From contig JAZUMK010000036.1 of assembly GCA_045603585.1 (NCBI GenBank), forward strand, positions 1 through 22,329: a stretch of 22,329 nt of DNA, read 5' to 3'. Position numbers and translations under genes: made by a program. This DNA comes from SFEL01 sp045603585 (GTDB lineage Bacteria; Bacillota; Clostridia; Christensenellales; CAG-138). Positions 1 to 9,348 of this stretch are shown here, in pieces. The stretch's first letter is position 1. Each line of letters starts with the position of its first letter. The notes below the pieces were generated by a model. It searched no databases and was not told the origin of the DNA. It was given only the letters and a program-made list of their open reading frames with translations.

Positions 1-930
1 AAGGAATTTCTCTGCGCCAAGGTCTGCGCCAAAGCCTGCCTCGGTAACGGTATAATCCGCAAGACGCATGGCAATGCGGGTAGCCATAACGGAGTTGCAG
101 CCGTGGGCAATATTGGCGAAGGGGCCGCCGTGTACCAGGGCGGGAGTGCCTTCAAGAGTCTGCACAAGGTTGGGCTTAAGAGCATCCTTAAGGAGGGCTG
201 CCATTGCGCCGTCCGCCTTCAGGTCCTTTGCGGTAACAGGCTTATCATCAAAGGTATAGCCCACTACCATGCGGCCCAGACGAGCCTTCAGGTCCATTAT
301 GTCGGAGGAAAGGCAAAGCACCGCCATTACTTCGGAAGCTACGGTGATATCAAAGCCATCTTCGCGGGGAACGCCCTGCATCCTGCCGCCAAGGCCGTCA
401 ATAACGTTTCTCAGCTGCCTGTCGTTCATATCCACGCAGCGCTTCCATACTATGCGTTTAACGTCTATGCCAAGCTGATTGCCCTGCTGAATATGATTGT
501 CCAGCATTGCGGCAAGCAGGTTGTTTGCTGCGCCTATTGCGTGGAAATCGCCGGTAAAGTGCAGGTTGATATCCTCCATGGGAACCACCTGAGCGTAGCC
601 GCCGCCTGCTGCGCCGCCCTTAACGCCGAAAACGGGGCCGAGGGAGGGCTCGCGGAGGGCAACCATAACCTTTTTGCCCAGCTTATTCAGGCCGTCTGCA
701 AGGCCAACGGTGGTGGTGGTCTTGCCTTCGCCGGCGGGGGTGGGGTTTATGGCGGTAACCAGAATAAGCTTGCCGTTGGGGTTGGTGTTTTCCCGGAGCA
801 GGCGATAGTCTATCTTTGCCTTATGGTTGCCGTAAAGCTCAAGGTATTCCGGTGCGATGCCTGCAGCGGCTGCTATTTCGGTAATGTGGCGGGGCTTACA
901 TGCCTGTGCAATTTCAATATCGGTTTTCAT
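1..930 (-). CDS. fhs: Formate--tetrahydrofolate ligase, N-terminal 310 residues (partial)
   Basis: This enzyme makes 10-formyl-THF from formate, THF and ATP in the cytoplasm. I translated the minus strand from the ATG at 930. It starts MKTDIEIAQACKPRHI and carries the family's nucleotide-binding loop PTPAGEGKTTTTVGL, followed by the conserved VALREPSLGPVFG and GDFHAIGAANNLLAAMLDNH segments. The frame stays open to the window edge, so the last ~245 of the usual ~556 residues are missing. An AAAGGA ribosome binding site lies just upstream. It follows guaB by 20 nt and is the most promoter-distal operon gene visible here. Its product is the one-carbon donor for PurN and AICAR transformylase in the same operon. 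Identification is firm; only the C-terminus is unseen. Confidence 0.96.
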   Translation of the reverse strand, partial: MKTDIEIAQACKPRHITEIAAAAGIAPEYLELYGNHKAKIDYRLLRENTNPNGKLILVTAINPTPAGEGKTTTTVGLADGLNKLGKKVMVALREPSLGPVFGVKGGAAGGGYAQVVPMEDINLHFTGDFHAIGAANNLLAAMLDNHIQQGNQLGIDVKRIVWKRCVDMNDRQLRNVIDGLGGRMQGVPREDGFDITVASEVMAVLCLSSDIMDLKARLGRMVVGYTFDDKPVTAKDLKADGAMAALLKDALKPNLVQTLEGTPALVHGGPFANIAHGCNSVMATRIAMRLADYTVTEAGFGADLGAEKFL

Positions 931-950
931 ATATCCGTTCCTTTCTCAAA

Positions 951-2459
951 TTAAGACTGGCTGCCGGTGGTGGAGCGCAGGGTAACGTCGTGATAGCCGC
1001 CCTCTACGATGGAGGTGGCGGATACGCGGGTTATGCGGGCCTCTGCCTGTAGCTGGGGAATGGAGGTAACGCCGCAGTTGCACATGGTGGACTTTACCTT
1101 GTAAAGGCTCTTTTCCACGTTGTCATGGAGGGAACCTGCATAGGTAACGTAGGAGTCAACGCCCTCTTCAAAGGCCAGCTTGTTTTTGCCGCCAAGGTCG
1201 TAGCGCTGCCAGTTGCGGGCGCGGTTGGAGCCCTCGCCCCAGTATTCCTTAACGTATACGCCGTTTACAAGGAGCTTGTTGGTGGGGGATTCGTCAAAGC
1301 GGGCAAAGTAGCGGCCCAGCATGAGGAAGTCTGCGCCCATGGCAAGGGCAAGGGTCATGTGATAGTCATGAACGATGCCGCCGTCGGAGCAGATGGGAAC
1401 GTAGATGCCGGTTTCCTTATAGTATTCGTCGCGGGCGGCTGCAACCTCGATCACGGAGGTGGCCTGACCGCGGCCGATGCCCTTGGTTTCGCGGGTGATG
1501 CAGATGGAGCCGCCGCCGATGCCTACCTTTACAAAGTCTGCGCCGGCTTCTGCAAGAAAGCGGAAGCCATCCTTATCCACAACGTTGCCTGCGCCGATCT
1601 TGACGGAATCGCCGTACTTTTCACGGACGAAGTCGATGGTCTTCTTCTGCCAGAAGGAATAGCCCTCGGAGGAATCAATGCACAGAACATCTGCGCCGGC
1701 CTCAACCAATGCAGGAATGCGCTCGGCAAAGTCGCGGGAGTTTACGCCTGCGCCAACCAGATAACGCTTGTCTGCATCCTGCAGGCTGAGGGGGCGTTCC
1801 TTATGCTCAGAATAGTCTTTGCGGAAAACGAAATACATAAGGTGATCATTTTCATCAACTATGGGCAGGGAGTTGAGCTTGTTATCCCAGATGATATCGT
1901 TTGCTTCCTTGAGGGTGGTGCCTGTGGGAGCGGTGATGAGCTTTTCACGGGGAGTCATAAACTCGCGTACGGGAACGTCGGTGCTCATGCGGGATACGCG
2001 GTAATCGCGGCCGGTAACGATTCCCAGCAGCTTGCCGTTGGGCTCTGCGTTTTCCGTGATGGCAACGGTGGAGAAGCCCAGCTCTTCCTTAAGCTTCAGC
2101 ACGTCTGCAAGGGTATGGTCGGGGGTAAGGTTGGATGCGCTTACAACAAAGCCTGCCTTGTGGCTCTTTACCCTGCGGACCATGGCCGCCTGAGACTCGA
2201 TGGACTGGGAGCCGAATATGAAGGAGAGGCCGCCTTCCTTGGCAAGGGCGATCGCCAGGGTGTCGTTGGAGACGGACTGCATTATGGCGGATACCATGGG
2301 TATATTCAGGCTGATGGGACATTCTTCCTGACCCTTGCGGTATTTTACCAGAGGGGTCTTGAGGGATACCCTGTCAGGTACGCAGTTTTCATCGGTATAG
2401 CCGGGCACCAGCAGATACTCGCTGAAAGTATGGGATGGTTCGGAATAGTAGTATGCCAT
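951..2459 (-). CDS. guaB: IMP dehydrogenase, Tritrichomonas-like type
   Basis: The enzyme oxidises IMP to XMP with NAD+, the committed step to GMP. The 502 residues form a TIM barrel with an inserted CBS pair (roughly residues 100-220). The catalytic loop is GIGGGSICITRETKGIGRGQ with Cys320 as nucleophile, and the flap carries the Arg419-Tyr420 dyad (NWQRYDLGG). The typical bacterial loop reads GPGSICTTR, so this is a divergent subtype. From memory it matches T. foetus IMPDH nearly end to end in length (503) and landmarks (Cys319, Arg418, Tyr419). The start is set by AAGGAGG 9 nt upstream. It sits 16 nt after purL in the purine operon. Catalytic residues look intact. Confidence 0.96.
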   Translation of the reverse strand: MAYYYSEPSHTFSEYLLVPGYTDENCVPDRVSLKTPLVKYRKGQEECPISLNIPMVSAIMQSVSNDTLAIALAKEGGLSFIFGSQSIESQAAMVRRVKSHKAGFVVSASNLTPDHTLADVLKLKEELGFSTVAITENAEPNGKLLGIVTGRDYRVSRMSTDVPVREFMTPREKLITAPTGTTLKEANDIIWDNKLNSLPIVDENDHLMYFVFRKDYSEHKERPLSLQDADKRYLVGAGVNSRDFAERIPALVEAGADVLCIDSSEGYSFWQKKTIDFVREKYGDSVKIGAGNVVDKDGFRFLAEAGADFVKVGIGGGSICITRETKGIGRGQATSVIEVAAARDEYYKETGIYVPICSDGGIVHDYHMTLALAMGADFLMLGRYFARFDESPTNKLLVNGVYVKEYWGEGSNRARNWQRYDLGGKNKLAFEEGVDSYVTYAGSLHDNVEKSLYKVKSTMCNCGVTSIPQLQAEARITRVSATSIVEGGYHDVTLRSTTGSQS

Positions 2460-2475
2460 TTAATGTATCTCCTCC

Positions 2476-5400
2476 TTAATTGAAGTATTTTACGGCGGAA
2501 GCAAACAGCTTCATGTCAAATTCGCCGGGTACGTTTTTGTAAAGGTTGGCGCCGATGCGCTCGGAGTGGCCCATCTTGCCCAGCACTCGTCCGTCGGGGG
2601 AGGTGATGCCCTCTATGGCGCATGTGGAGCCGTTGGGATTAAATGCGGTCAGCATGGAGGGGTTGCCCTGCATATCCACATACTGGGTGGCAATCTGGCC
2701 GTTATCCGCAAGCTGCTTTATCAGCTCATCCGAGGCGATGAACCTGCCCTCGCCGTGGGAGATGGGTATGGTGTAGATATCGCCCACATTCAGGCTGCTG
2801 AACCAGGGGGACTTGGCGGAGCTTATGCGGGTGCGCACAAGGCCGGACTGGTGGCGGCCGATGGTGTTGTAGGTGAGGGTGGGGAAGGAAGCATCGGTAT
2901 CCAGTATTTTGCCGAAGGGCACAAGACCCAGCTTGATCAGCGCCTGGAAGCCGTTGCAGATACCCAGCATAAGGCCGTCGCGGGCATCAAGCAGAGCCTG
3001 TACCTGCTCCTTTACGGCGGGTGCTCTCAGGAATGCGGTGATGAACTTTGCGGAGCCGTCAGGCTCGTCGCCGCCGGAGAAGCCGCCGGGCAGTATCAGC
3101 ATCTGGGACTGCTTCAGCGCCTTTGCAAATGCGTCAACGCTGCTGCTTACGTCCGCTGAGGTAAGGTTGCGGATAACGAATATCTCTGCCTCGCCGCCTG
3201 CTTCCATAAGGGCGCGGGCGGTGTCAAATTCGCAGTTGGTGCCGGGGAATACGGGGATAAGAGCCTTGGGCTTTGCGGTCTTCACATTGGAAGATATGGC
3301 GCAGGGCTTATCATAGGAGAAGGTGGGGATATCCTCTGCGTCGTTTGCCCTGGTGGGATATACATCCTCAAGGACCGCTTCGTTGATGGCCAGCAGCTCT
3401 GCAACCTCTGCGCTGTCTTCCCCAAGGGCGATGATGCCGTCGGCGGTGGTGAAGCCCATAAGGGCGGCATGGGGCAGGGATACTTCCTCGGTAAGCTCGG
3501 CGATGATGGCGCCGGGCATGGGTGCATGCCATTCCATATCGGCGGTGGAGGCAAAGCCTATGCTGTTGCCGAAGGACATCTTCATTATGCCTTCGCTTAT
3601 GCTCTGCTCAACTGCCCATGCGGCGGCTGCCTTGCCCTGCTTATGCAGCTCATGGAAGGCTTCCCATGCGGCCTTGGTGTCCTTGCCGGAGAACAGGTAT
3701 ACGGGATGGCCGGATTCCTTAAACTCGGGGCTCAGCACATCCTCTGCAAGTATGGGACATACTGCGAAGGAGATAAGGGTGGGGGGAACATCCATATCCA
3801 TGAAGGAACCGGACATGGAGTCCTTGCCGCCGATGGCAGCGGCGCCCAGCTCCAGCTGAGCATCCAGCGCGCCAAGGAGGGCGGCAAAGGGCTTGCCCCA
3901 GCGGATGGGCTGATCCTTCAGCTTTTCAAAGAACTCCTGGAAGGAGAGGTATGCCTTGGTGTAGTCTGCGCCGGCGGAAACCAGCTTGGCCATGGAGGTA
4001 TAAACTGCGCCGTATGCTCCGTCATAGGGAGAAAGGGACAGAGTATCGGGATCACAGCCCCATGCCATAAGGCTGCCCTGGCTGGTGTGCTGACCGGGCA
4101 GCACAGGCAGCAGCGCCGCCATTGCCTGGGTGGGGGTGCGCTGAGTTTCGCCGCCAAAGGGCATCAGCAGTGAGCCTGCGCCGATGGTACTGTCAAAGCG
4201 CTCGATAAGGCCTCTGCGGCCTGCGCAGGGCAGGCTTTCCGCCATTTCCCGGAGGGAGCCGAAGCGGGCGGCGCGCAGAGCCTTGCGCTCTACGGCGGGG
4301 ATGGCAACGCTTGCGTGCTTGGTTGCGCCGTTGGTGCCAAGGAATTCGCGGGAAAGGTCTGCGATGGTGCTGCCCTTCCAGTGCATTACCATGCGGGGAT
4401 CCTCGGTAACGGTGGCAACCACATATGCTTCAAGGTTTTCCTTCTGTGCCTCTGCGATGAAGGTATCCACATTTTCAGGGGCAACCACAACTGCCATGCG
4501 CTCCTGGGATTCTGAGATGGCAAGCTCGGTGCCGTCCAGGCCTTCGTACTTCTTGCGTACTGCGTCCAACTCAATGGTGAGGCCGTCTGCCAGCTCGCCT
4601 ATGGCAACGCTTACGCCGCCTGCGCCAAAGTCGTTGCAGCGCTTGATAAGGCGGGTAACATCCCCGTTGCGGAACAGGCGCTGGATCTTGCGCTCTTCGG
4701 GGGCATTGCCCTTCTGAACTTCGCTGGCCATGGTGGCAAGGGACTTTTTATTGTGGGACTTGGAGGAGCCGGTTGCGCCGCCGATGCCGTCACGTCCGGT
4801 GCGGCCGCCAAGGAGAATTACAACGTCGCCTGCGGCGGGACGCTCACGGACAACATTCTCCGCAGGGGCTGCGGCAACTACCGCGCCGCATTCAAGGCGC
4901 TTTGCAACATAGCCGCTGTGATAAACCTCCGCAACGTGGCCGGTGGCAAGGCCTATCTGGTTGCCGTAGGAGGAATAGCCTGCTGCGGCGGTCTGTGCCA
5001 GCCTGCGCTGGGGCAGCTTGCCCTCGGGAGTTTCATGGAGGGGGGTGCGGGGATCGCCGCCGCCGGTAAAGCGCATTGCCTGATGAACGTATGCGCGGCC
5101 GGAGAGGGGATCGCGGATGCAGCCGCCTATGCAGGTTGCTGCGCCGCCGAAGGGCTCTATCTCGGTGGGATGGTTGTGGGTTTCGTTTTTGAACATCAGC
5201 AGCCAGTCCTCATCCTGACCGTCAACCTTGGCGCTGACGCGGATGGAGCAGGCGTTGATCTCTTCGCTTTCGTCCAGCTCAGGCAGCATGCCCCTCTTTT
5301 TGAGGGTCTTTGCGCCTATGGTGGCGATATCCATAAGGGTCTGGGGACGCTTTGCGGCCTTTTCCTCGCCATATACCTCGACGCGGGCGGCAAGGTAACG

Positions 5401-6144
5401 CTGATATGCCTCGGCGATGGCCTTGTCCTCAATGGAGATGCTGTCAAGGTGGGTGGAGAAGGTTGTATGGCGGCAATGGTCAGACCAATAGGTGTCTACC
5501 AGACGTATCTCGGTGATGGTGGGGTCGCGGCGCTCTGTGTCGCGGAAATAGCCCTGCAGGAAGCGCAGATCGTCCATATCCATTGCAAGGCCAAGATCGC
5601 CGAGAAGGGTGCTGAGGCCGTTGTCATCAAGGGCGGTAAAGCCCTCAACTACGGCCACGGAATCCGGCTGAGCGTGCTCAACATAAAGGGTCTCCGGCTT
5701 ATCCAGGGAAGCCTCGCGGGATTCCACGGGGTTGATAACATGGGCGCGGATGGCGTCAAGGTCGGCTTCGGAGAGCTTTCCGTAAAGGGCGTATACCTTT
5801 GCGCAGCGAACGGTGGGGCGCTCGCCCTGACTCAATAGCTGAATGCACTGGGCGGCGGAGTCTGCCCGCTGATCAAACTGACCGGGCAGGGCTTCCACTG
5901 CAAGCACTGCTGCTGCATCCTCAAGGTTCATTTCCTCGGTGCAGGTATCCACGGGGGGCTCGGAAAATACAGTGGTCTTTGCATAGTCAAACAGCTCCCT
6001 GTCTATGCCTTCCACGTCGTAGCGGTTCAGCACGCGGACCTTCTCAAGGCCGGTTATGCCGAGAAAACCGCGGCATTCGGCCAGCAGGCCGGATGCTTCT
6101 GCGGAGATGCCGGGCTTCTTTTCTACAAATACTCTGAATACCAT
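2476..6144 (-). CDS. purL: Phosphoribosylformylglycinamidine synthase, single-chain
   Basis: It converts FGAR, glutamine and ATP to FGAM, the fourth step of purine synthesis. The 1222 residues are a fusion of a PurS-like N-terminal region, two PurM-like ATPase halves (ETHNHPTEIEPFGG near residue 320, DFGAGGVSVAIGELADG further on) and a C-terminal class I glutaminase. The glutaminase keeps its nucleophile Cys1063 in MLGICNG, its oxyanion region LPGGFSGGDE, and SHGEGRF and MGHSER at the end. The length fits the shorter (~1220-1260) clostridial form rather than the ~1295-residue E. coli enzyme. The start is 1 nt after the purD stop, with GGAGAAA upstream. Unlike PurF in this operon, its glutaminase appears fully intact. 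Confidence 0.97.
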   Translation of the reverse strand: MVFRVFVEKKPGISAEASGLLAECRGFLGITGLEKVRVLNRYDVEGIDRELFDYAKTTVFSEPPVDTCTEEMNLEDAAAVLAVEALPGQFDQRADSAAQCIQLLSQGERPTVRCAKVYALYGKLSEADLDAIRAHVINPVESREASLDKPETLYVEHAQPDSVAVVEGFTALDDNGLSTLLGDLGLAMDMDDLRFLQGYFRDTERRDPTITEIRLVDTYWSDHCRHTTFSTHLDSISIEDKAIAEAYQRYLAARVEVYGEEKAAKRPQTLMDIATIGAKTLKKRGMLPELDESEEINACSIRVSAKVDGQDEDWLLMFKNETHNHPTEIEPFGGAATCIGGCIRDPLSGRAYVHQAMRFTGGGDPRTPLHETPEGKLPQRRLAQTAAAGYSSYGNQIGLATGHVAEVYHSGYVAKRLECGAVVAAAPAENVVRERPAAGDVVILLGGRTGRDGIGGATGSSKSHNKKSLATMASEVQKGNAPEERKIQRLFRNGDVTRLIKRCNDFGAGGVSVAIGELADGLTIELDAVRKKYEGLDGTELAISESQERMAVVVAPENVDTFIAEAQKENLEAYVVATVTEDPRMVMHWKGSTIADLSREFLGTNGATKHASVAIPAVERKALRAARFGSLREMAESLPCAGRRGLIERFDSTIGAGSLLMPFGGETQRTPTQAMAALLPVLPGQHTSQGSLMAWGCDPDTLSLSPYDGAYGAVYTSMAKLVSAGADYTKAYLSFQEFFEKLKDQPIRWGKPFAALLGALDAQLELGAAAIGGKDSMSGSFMDMDVPPTLISFAVCPILAEDVLSPEFKESGHPVYLFSGKDTKAAWEAFHELHKQGKAAAAWAVEQSISEGIMKMSFGNSIGFASTADMEWHAPMPGAIIAELTEEVSLPHAALMGFTTADGIIALGEDSAEVAELLAINEAVLEDVYPTRANDAEDIPTFSYDKPCAISSNVKTAKPKALIPVFPGTNCEFDTARALMEAGGEAEIFVIRNLTSADVSSSVDAFAKALKQSQMLILPGGFSGGDEPDGSAKFITAFLRAPAVKEQVQALLDARDGLMLGICNGFQALIKLGLVPFGKILDTDASFPTLTYNTIGRHQSGLVRTRISSAKSPWFSSLNVGDIYTIPISHGEGRFIASDELIKQLADNGQIATQYVDMQGNPSMLTAFNPNGSTCAIEGITSPDGRVLGKMGHSERIGANLYKNVPGEFDMKLFASAVKYFN

Positions 6145-6145
6145 A

Positions 6146-7414
6146 TTATTTCTCCAATTCTGAAAGGGCTCTGTGTCCTATGTCGCGGCGGTAATATGCG
6201 CCGTCAAAGCTTACTTTTTCAACCAGACGGTATGCTTCCTTTATGGCCTGGGGCAGAGTGGCTGCGGTGGCGGTTACGCCAAGGACGCGGCCGCCGCCGG
6301 TAACAAGGCCTTCGTCGATGGCCTTTGCGCCGGCCACATAGGTATGGGCCTTTGCCTCGTCATCCATGGTGATGGGGAAGCCGGTCTGATACTTGCCGGG
6401 ATAGCCGTTGGATGCCATTACCACGCAGCAGGCGCAGCCGCTGTCAAATTCCACGGGGTTATCCTTCAGGGTGCCGTTGGTTACGGCCTGCATAACGGTA
6501 AGCAGATCGCTCTTAAGCAAGGGCAGTACGACCTGGGTTTCAGGATCGCCGAAGCGGCAGTTGTATTCGATGACCTTGGGGCCGCTTTCTGTGATCATCA
6601 GGCCGAAGTACAGGCATCCCTTAAAGGTACGTCCCTCTGCCTTCATTGCCTTAACGGTGGGCAGGAATATCTCGTCCATGCAGCGTCTGGCTACTTCTTC
6701 AGTATAGAAGGGGTTGGGGGCTATTGTGCCCATGCCGCCGGTGTTAAGGCCTGTGTCGCCATCGCCTGCACGCTTGTGGTCCATGGAGGATACCATGGGA
6801 ACCACCGTTTCGCCATCGGTAAAGCTGAGGACGGATACTTCGGGGCCGGTGAGGAATTCTTCGATTACCACACGGCTGCCGCTGTCGCCGAATATCTTAT
6901 CCTGCATCATGGAGGTTACGGCTTCAATGGCTTGTTCCCGGGTCTCGGCGATGATAACGCCCTTGCCAAGGGCAAGACCGTCCGCCTTTATCACTACGGG
7001 GATGGGGCAGGTGTTAAGGTATTCCTTAGCCGCCTCAAGGTCGGTGAACAGCTCGTATGCGGCGGTGGGGATGCTGTATTTCTTCATCAGGTCCTTTGCA
7101 AAGGCCTTGCTGCTTTCTATGATGGCAGCCGCCTTGTCAGGGCCAAAGCAGGGTATGCCTGCGGCGGTGAGGGCATCGACAGCGCCCAGGGCCAGAGGGT
7201 CGTCCGGGGCTACCACGGCGTAGTGGATTTTATTTGCAAGGGCAAATTCCACCTGAGCGGGAATGTCCTTTGCGCCGATGGCAACGCATTCGGCATCCAT
7301 GGCGATGCCGCCGTTGCCGGGCAGGCAGTATATGGTTTCAACAGTGGGATTGCTTTTCAGCGCCTTGACGATGGCGTGTTCCCTTCCGCCGCCGCCAATT
7401 ACCATAATTCGCAC
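6146..7414 (-). CDS. purD: Phosphoribosylamine--glycine ligase (GAR synthetase)
   Basis: It ligates glycine to phosphoribosylamine using ATP, the second step of the pathway. The protein is an ATP-grasp enzyme of 422 residues starting MRIMVIGGGGREHAI. The central ATP-grasp region includes PVVIKADGLALGKGV, and the metal-binding segment EYNCRFGDPETQVVLP follows. I chose the GTG at 7414 because GGGAGGA sits 7 nt upstream and the family begins at this point. An ATG at 7474 would add 20 unrelated residues and overlap purH. The gap to purH upstream is 26 nt, and purL follows after 1 nt. Confidence 0.95.
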   Translation of the reverse strand: MRIMVIGGGGREHAIVKALKSNPTVETIYCLPGNGGIAMDAECVAIGAKDIPAQVEFALANKIHYAVVAPDDPLALGAVDALTAAGIPCFGPDKAAAIIESSKAFAKDLMKKYSIPTAAYELFTDLEAAKEYLNTCPIPVVIKADGLALGKGVIIAETREQAIEAVTSMMQDKIFGDSGSRVVIEEFLTGPEVSVLSFTDGETVVPMVSSMDHKRAGDGDTGLNTGGMGTIAPNPFYTEEVARRCMDEIFLPTVKAMKAEGRTFKGCLYFGLMITESGPKVIEYNCRFGDPETQVVLPLLKSDLLTVMQAVTNGTLKDNPVEFDSGCACCVVMASNGYPGKYQTGFPITMDDEAKAHTYVAGAKAIDEGLVTGGGRVLGVTATAATLPQAIKEAYRLVEKVSFDGAYYRRDIGHRALSELEK

Positions 7415-7440
7415 TTTTGCTTCCTCCCGTAAATTGATCT

Positions 7441-8619
7441 TTAGTGGTGGAACAGACGCATGCCGGTGAAGCACATGGCCATGCCGTGCTTGTTGGCGGT
7501 CTCTATAACGTGGTCGTCGCGGATGGAGCCGCCGGGCTGTGCGATGTACTTTACGCCGCTCTTTCTTGCCCTCTCTACGTTATCGCCAAAGGGGAAGAAC
7601 GCATCGCTGCCCACTGTAACGCCGCTCTGGGTGGCTATCCATGCCTTCTTTTCCTCTGCGGTGAGGGGCTCGGGGCGGAACTTGAATACGTTCTGCCATG
7701 CGCCGTCGGCGAGGATGTCTTCATATTCGTCGGAGATGTAGATATCTATGGCATTGTCCCTGTCGGGGCGGCGAACGTCATCCACAAAGGGCAGCGCCAG
7801 CACCTTGGGATTCTGACGGAGATACCAGTTATCCGCCTTGCCGCCTGCCAGACGGGTGCAGTGTATGCGGCTCTGCTGGCCTGCGCCTATGCCGATGGCC
7901 TGTCCGTCCTTAACGTAGCATACGGAATTGGACTGGGTGTACTTGAGGGTGATGAGGGATACGATCATGTCGATCTTTGCCTCGGGGGAAAGCTCCTTGT
8001 TTTCGGTTACGATGTTTTCAAGGAGGGATTCGTCTATTTTGAAGTTGTTATGCCCCTGCTCAAAGGTGATGCCGAATACATCCTTGCATTCCTGCTCTGC
8101 GGGTACATAATCGGGGTCTATCTGTACGATGTTGTATGCGCCCTTCTTCTTGGTCTTGAGTATCTCAAGGGCTTCCTCGGTGTAGCCGGGGGCGATAACG
8201 CCGTCGGATACCTCAAGCTTAAGGTAGTTGGCGGTATCTGCATCGCATATATCGGACAAAGCTGCCCAGTCGCCGAAGGAGCAGAGCCTGTCTGCGCCCC
8301 TTGCCTTGATATAGGCGCAGGCTATGGGAGAAAGCTCCTTGTGGGATTCTACGAAGTAGATCTTCTTTTCGGTTTCGCTCAGGGGGGTGCCCACTGCGGC
8401 GCCTGCGGGGGATACGTGCTTGAAGGAGGCTGCGGAGGGAATGCCGGTGGCTTCCTTAAGCTCCTTTACCAGCTGATAGGAGTTGAATGCGTCCAGGAAG
8501 TTGATGAAGCCGGGCTTGCCGTTGAGTACCTGAATGGGCAGCTGGCTTCCGTCTTTCATATAAATGCTGGCAGGCTTCTGATTGGGGTTGCAGCCGTATT
8601 TGAGTTCGAATTTTTCCAT
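7441..8619 (-). CDS. purH: AICAR transformylase, stand-alone domain
   Basis: It transfers the formyl group of 10-formyl-THF to AICAR, giving FAICAR. The 392-residue protein corresponds only to the transformylase part of the usual ~510-residue bifunctional PurH; the N-terminal MGS-like IMP cyclohydrolase domain is absent. The catalytic Lys-His pair is seen at Lys67-His68 in SFKHVSPAG, and the substrate-binding segment reads QQSRIHCTRLAGGKAD. The C-terminus IAQPGGSIRDDHVI is typical. AAAGGAGA overlaps the stop of the preceding gene, 12 nt away. That gene encodes a PurO-type cyclohydrolase, which supplies the missing step. The symbol purH is used for the domain; the protein is not bifunctional. 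Confidence 0.94.
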   Translation of the reverse strand: MEKFELKYGCNPNQKPASIYMKDGSQLPIQVLNGKPGFINFLDAFNSYQLVKELKEATGIPSAASFKHVSPAGAAVGTPLSETEKKIYFVESHKELSPIACAYIKARGADRLCSFGDWAALSDICDADTANYLKLEVSDGVIAPGYTEEALEILKTKKKGAYNIVQIDPDYVPAEQECKDVFGITFEQGHNNFKIDESLLENIVTENKELSPEAKIDMIVSLITLKYTQSNSVCYVKDGQAIGIGAGQQSRIHCTRLAGGKADNWYLRQNPKVLALPFVDDVRRPDRDNAIDIYISDEYEDILADGAWQNVFKFRPEPLTAEEKKAWIATQSGVTVGSDAFFPFGDNVERARKSGVKYIAQPGGSIRDDHVIETANKHGMAMCFTGMRLFHH

Positions 8620-8631
8620 TGTGCTTCTCCT

Positions 8632-9342
8632 TTAGCGGTTCTTGTTGAGTATGCGCTGACGGGTCTCAAAGGTTGTAAGGTCGGTATAGCGCACAAAGAG
8701 GGAAATTTTATTGTCCTCGTTGAGGTTATCCCAAAGCATGGCGGTGAATTCATCTATATCGCCGCTGATGGCAACCCGCTCGGGCTCGCCGGTGAAGGTG
8801 GGGATGGGGCTGCCGTCGCACATATAGGTATGCAGGAAGCGGCCCTGTCCCTTAAGGGCGGGATACTCGAAGAAAATGCGGGCGCATGCGCTGCCCTCGG
8901 GGTCTGCGGACTTGAGGATGGACATCTTATAGCTTCCATCGGGGCAGAGCAGGCCGGAGATGCGGGGGGTCCAGTTGGGGCCGTCCGGCTCAAACTCGCG
9001 GGTGCGCAGAGCCTGCTCAAGGGTTTCGCCCCGCTCCATAAAGTCGCGGATGGTGTCGGTCTGGTCGCCGTTGGTGACGATGAGGCTGCGGCCCATCTCA
9101 CGTACGGGGTGATAGATGATAAGGCTGGGATCAGACAGCTTGGAGGGGTCAAATGCCTCGGTGCGGATGCCGTCTGCTTCCTCGATGAAAACGCGATTGC
9201 GGCTGTTTACGCTGCGGCCCATGATGAAATATGCCGCAACGGAGCATTCGCCATCGGGGGTGGTGCCGAGGATGATGCCGCGGCCGGGATAGGTGTTGCC
9301 CTTGAGAAGGGATGCGATATCGTAGGTTTCGTATACGTTCAT
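8632..9342 (-). CDS. purO: IMP cyclohydrolase, PurO-like family
   Basis: It probably closes FAICAR to IMP, the last step of IMP synthesis. The 236 residues do not resemble the PurH cyclohydrolase domain. They match the family first known as archaeal PurO, through an N-terminal GRGIILGTTPDGECSVAAYF and the signature MGRSVNSRNRVF. The gene lies between purN and the stand-alone transformylase, 6 nt and 12 nt away. This position supports the assignment, since no other cyclohydrolase is encoded in the operon. The start follows the purN stop directly, with AAAGAGG upstream. The family call is from memory of the signature; activity is inferred. Confidence 0.87.
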   Translation of the reverse strand: MNVYETYDIASLLKGNTYPGRGIILGTTPDGECSVAAYFIMGRSVNSRNRVFIEEADGIRTEAFDPSKLSDPSLIIYHPVREMGRSLIVTNGDQTDTIRDFMERGETLEQALRTREFEPDGPNWTPRISGLLCPDGSYKMSILKSADPEGSACARIFFEYPALKGQGRFLHTYMCDGSPIPTFTGEPERVAISGDIDEFTAMLWDNLNEDNKISLFVRYTDLTTFETRQRILNKNR

Positions 9343-9348
9343 TGGATT

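Noticed and set aside
7415..7474. Upstream ATG start for purD at 7474
   Set aside because: It would add 20 residues foreign to PurD and overlap the end of purH. A GTG with a well-placed GGGAGGA gives the family's normal N-terminus.
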